A stretch of DNA of 64,000 nt from Bacillus altitudinis 41KF2b (lineage in GTDB: Bacteria > Bacillota > Bacilli > Bacillales > Bacillaceae): positions 682,001-746,000 of the forward strand of contig NZ_ASJC01000001.1 of the NCBI RefSeq assembly GCF_000691145.1. The letters run 5' to 3'. This document shows, piece after piece, positions 63,563 through 64,000 of the stretch. The notes under the pieces are model-generated. The model did no database searches, was not told where the DNA came from, and saw only the letters and a list, made by a program, of their open reading frames with translations. How positions within the stretch are numbered: the stretch's first letter is position 1; each line of letters begins with the position of its first letter. Both the position numbers and the translations under genes were made by a program.

Positions 63563-64000
63563 TTACCTCGATTTATTTTTGATTTCATCCAAATAGCTAT
63601 AGACGGTTACTTTGGAAATGCCTAACATAGATGCGACCTTCTCAACAGATCCTTTCATTAAAAAAATGCCCTTTTCATCCATGAATTTGATTAGTTCAAT
63701 TTTTTCATGACGTTTCATAACTGGATGAACACTGTTTTGAATGATTTGTTGAATCAATTGATCTACTATTTCTTCCACATTTTCAAGATCATCATTTGAT
63801 GTTGTTTCTTTCTCTTGAGCTTCCACGTGTGTAGTAAGAAAAGTATCCATAAATTGCTGCATTTGATTCAGTGCTTCAACATCAAAATTGATACAGAAAG
63901 CACCGATTACTTTTTGCTTTGAATCACGTATTAATGAAGTCGAAGAACGAATCGTACGCTTATCTTCTGTTACAAATGTATAACCAGCCAGATAATCTTC
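63563..64000 (-). CDS. YheO-like PAS/HTH transcriptional regulator (5' end outside the window)
   Basis: The frame is open to the window edge, so the gene is partial. Visible 145 residues: the end of a YheO-like PAS domain (YTFVTEDKRTIRSSTSLIRDSKQKVIGAFCINFDVEALNQ), a linker, and a C-terminal helix-turn-helix (EKIELIKFMDEKGIFLMKGSVEKVASMLGISKVTVYSYLDEI). Ends with NKSR. Such regulators often control linked ridA and PLP-lyase genes, as here. Its translation start is beyond 64000. Confidence 0.88.
   Translation of the reverse strand, partial: EDYLAGYTFVTEDKRTIRSSTSLIRDSKQKVIGAFCINFDVEALNQMQQFMDTFLTTHVEAQEKETTSNDDLENVEEIVDQLIQQIIQNSVHPVMKRHEKIELIKFMDEKGIFLMKGSVEKVASMLGISKVTVYSYLDEIKNKSR

Overview
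The window is chromosomal DNA from a Bacillus of the B. pumilus / safensis / altitudinis group. Between about 26.5 and 46.6 kb the gene order is the B. subtilis lexA-yneA-yneB-ynzC-tkt-sirA-yneF-ynzD-ccdA-ccdC-yneK-cotM-sspPO-citB-yneN-sspN-tlp-yneP-yneQ-yneR-plsY-yneT-parE-parC block. The glutamyl endopeptidase, the CYP102A/FatR pair and the Rap/Phr pair are typical of that clade. No prophage, intact insertion sequence, rRNA operon or CRISPR array is visible.

Layout. 0-2.8 kb: frataxin-like fra with an unusual tRNA-like RNA just upstream, then a Rap phosphatase with its Phr peptide and a glycine-rich small protein. 2.8-6.9 kb: yoaK and the two-gene NHEJ system (ligD and ku, divergent), then a YdaT-like stress protein. 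7-12 kb: a VOC protein, an Rrf2 regulator with a QorB-like reductase sharing a duplicated operator, and the lutABC lactate operon. 12-20.3 kb: an EamA exporter, a three-domain RNA-repair protein (kinase, phosphatase, RNA ligase), a DUF421 protein and the fatR-CYP102A operon with its palindromic operator. 20.5-26.5 kb: secreted glutamyl protease, GT39 membrane protein, NucB nuclease, RsbR paralogue, IseA-like autolysin inhibitor with WalR-type boxes, and a coat-like protein. 26.5-46.6 kb: the conserved core above, mixing SOS response (LexA boxes at yneA and parE), central carbon metabolism (tkt, aconitase), cytochrome c maturation (ccdA, ccdC), sporulation (sirA, ynzD, cotM, sspP, sspO, sspN, tlp), phospholipid synthesis (plsY) and topoisomerase IV.

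46.6-64 kb is accessory. It holds small membrane proteins, an MFS transporter, an isocitrate-dehydrogenase-family enzyme with maa, a DUF421 gene coupled to a tiny ORF, a decayed fluoride riboswitch/crcB relic, a divergent ktrC/ktrD potassium system, an arsRBC operon, and a cluster of thiol/quinone/azo-stress genes (VOC, FrnE/DsbA, azoreductase, NAD(P)-binding protein, TetR, NAD(P)H oxidoreductase, HxlR). Two decayed copies of the same flavoprotein gene lie about 4 kb apart around this cluster. The window ends inside a yheO-type regulator followed by ridA and a threonine-synthase-like PLP enzyme.

The strongest leads for something undescribed are: (1) the 196-nt tRNA-like RNA with canonical acceptor, D and T arms but a ~125-nt structured insertion in place of the anticodon loop, directly upstream of fra; (2) the fused kinase-phosphatase-RNA ligase protein; (3) the fluoride-riboswitch relic and the paired flavoprotein relics.
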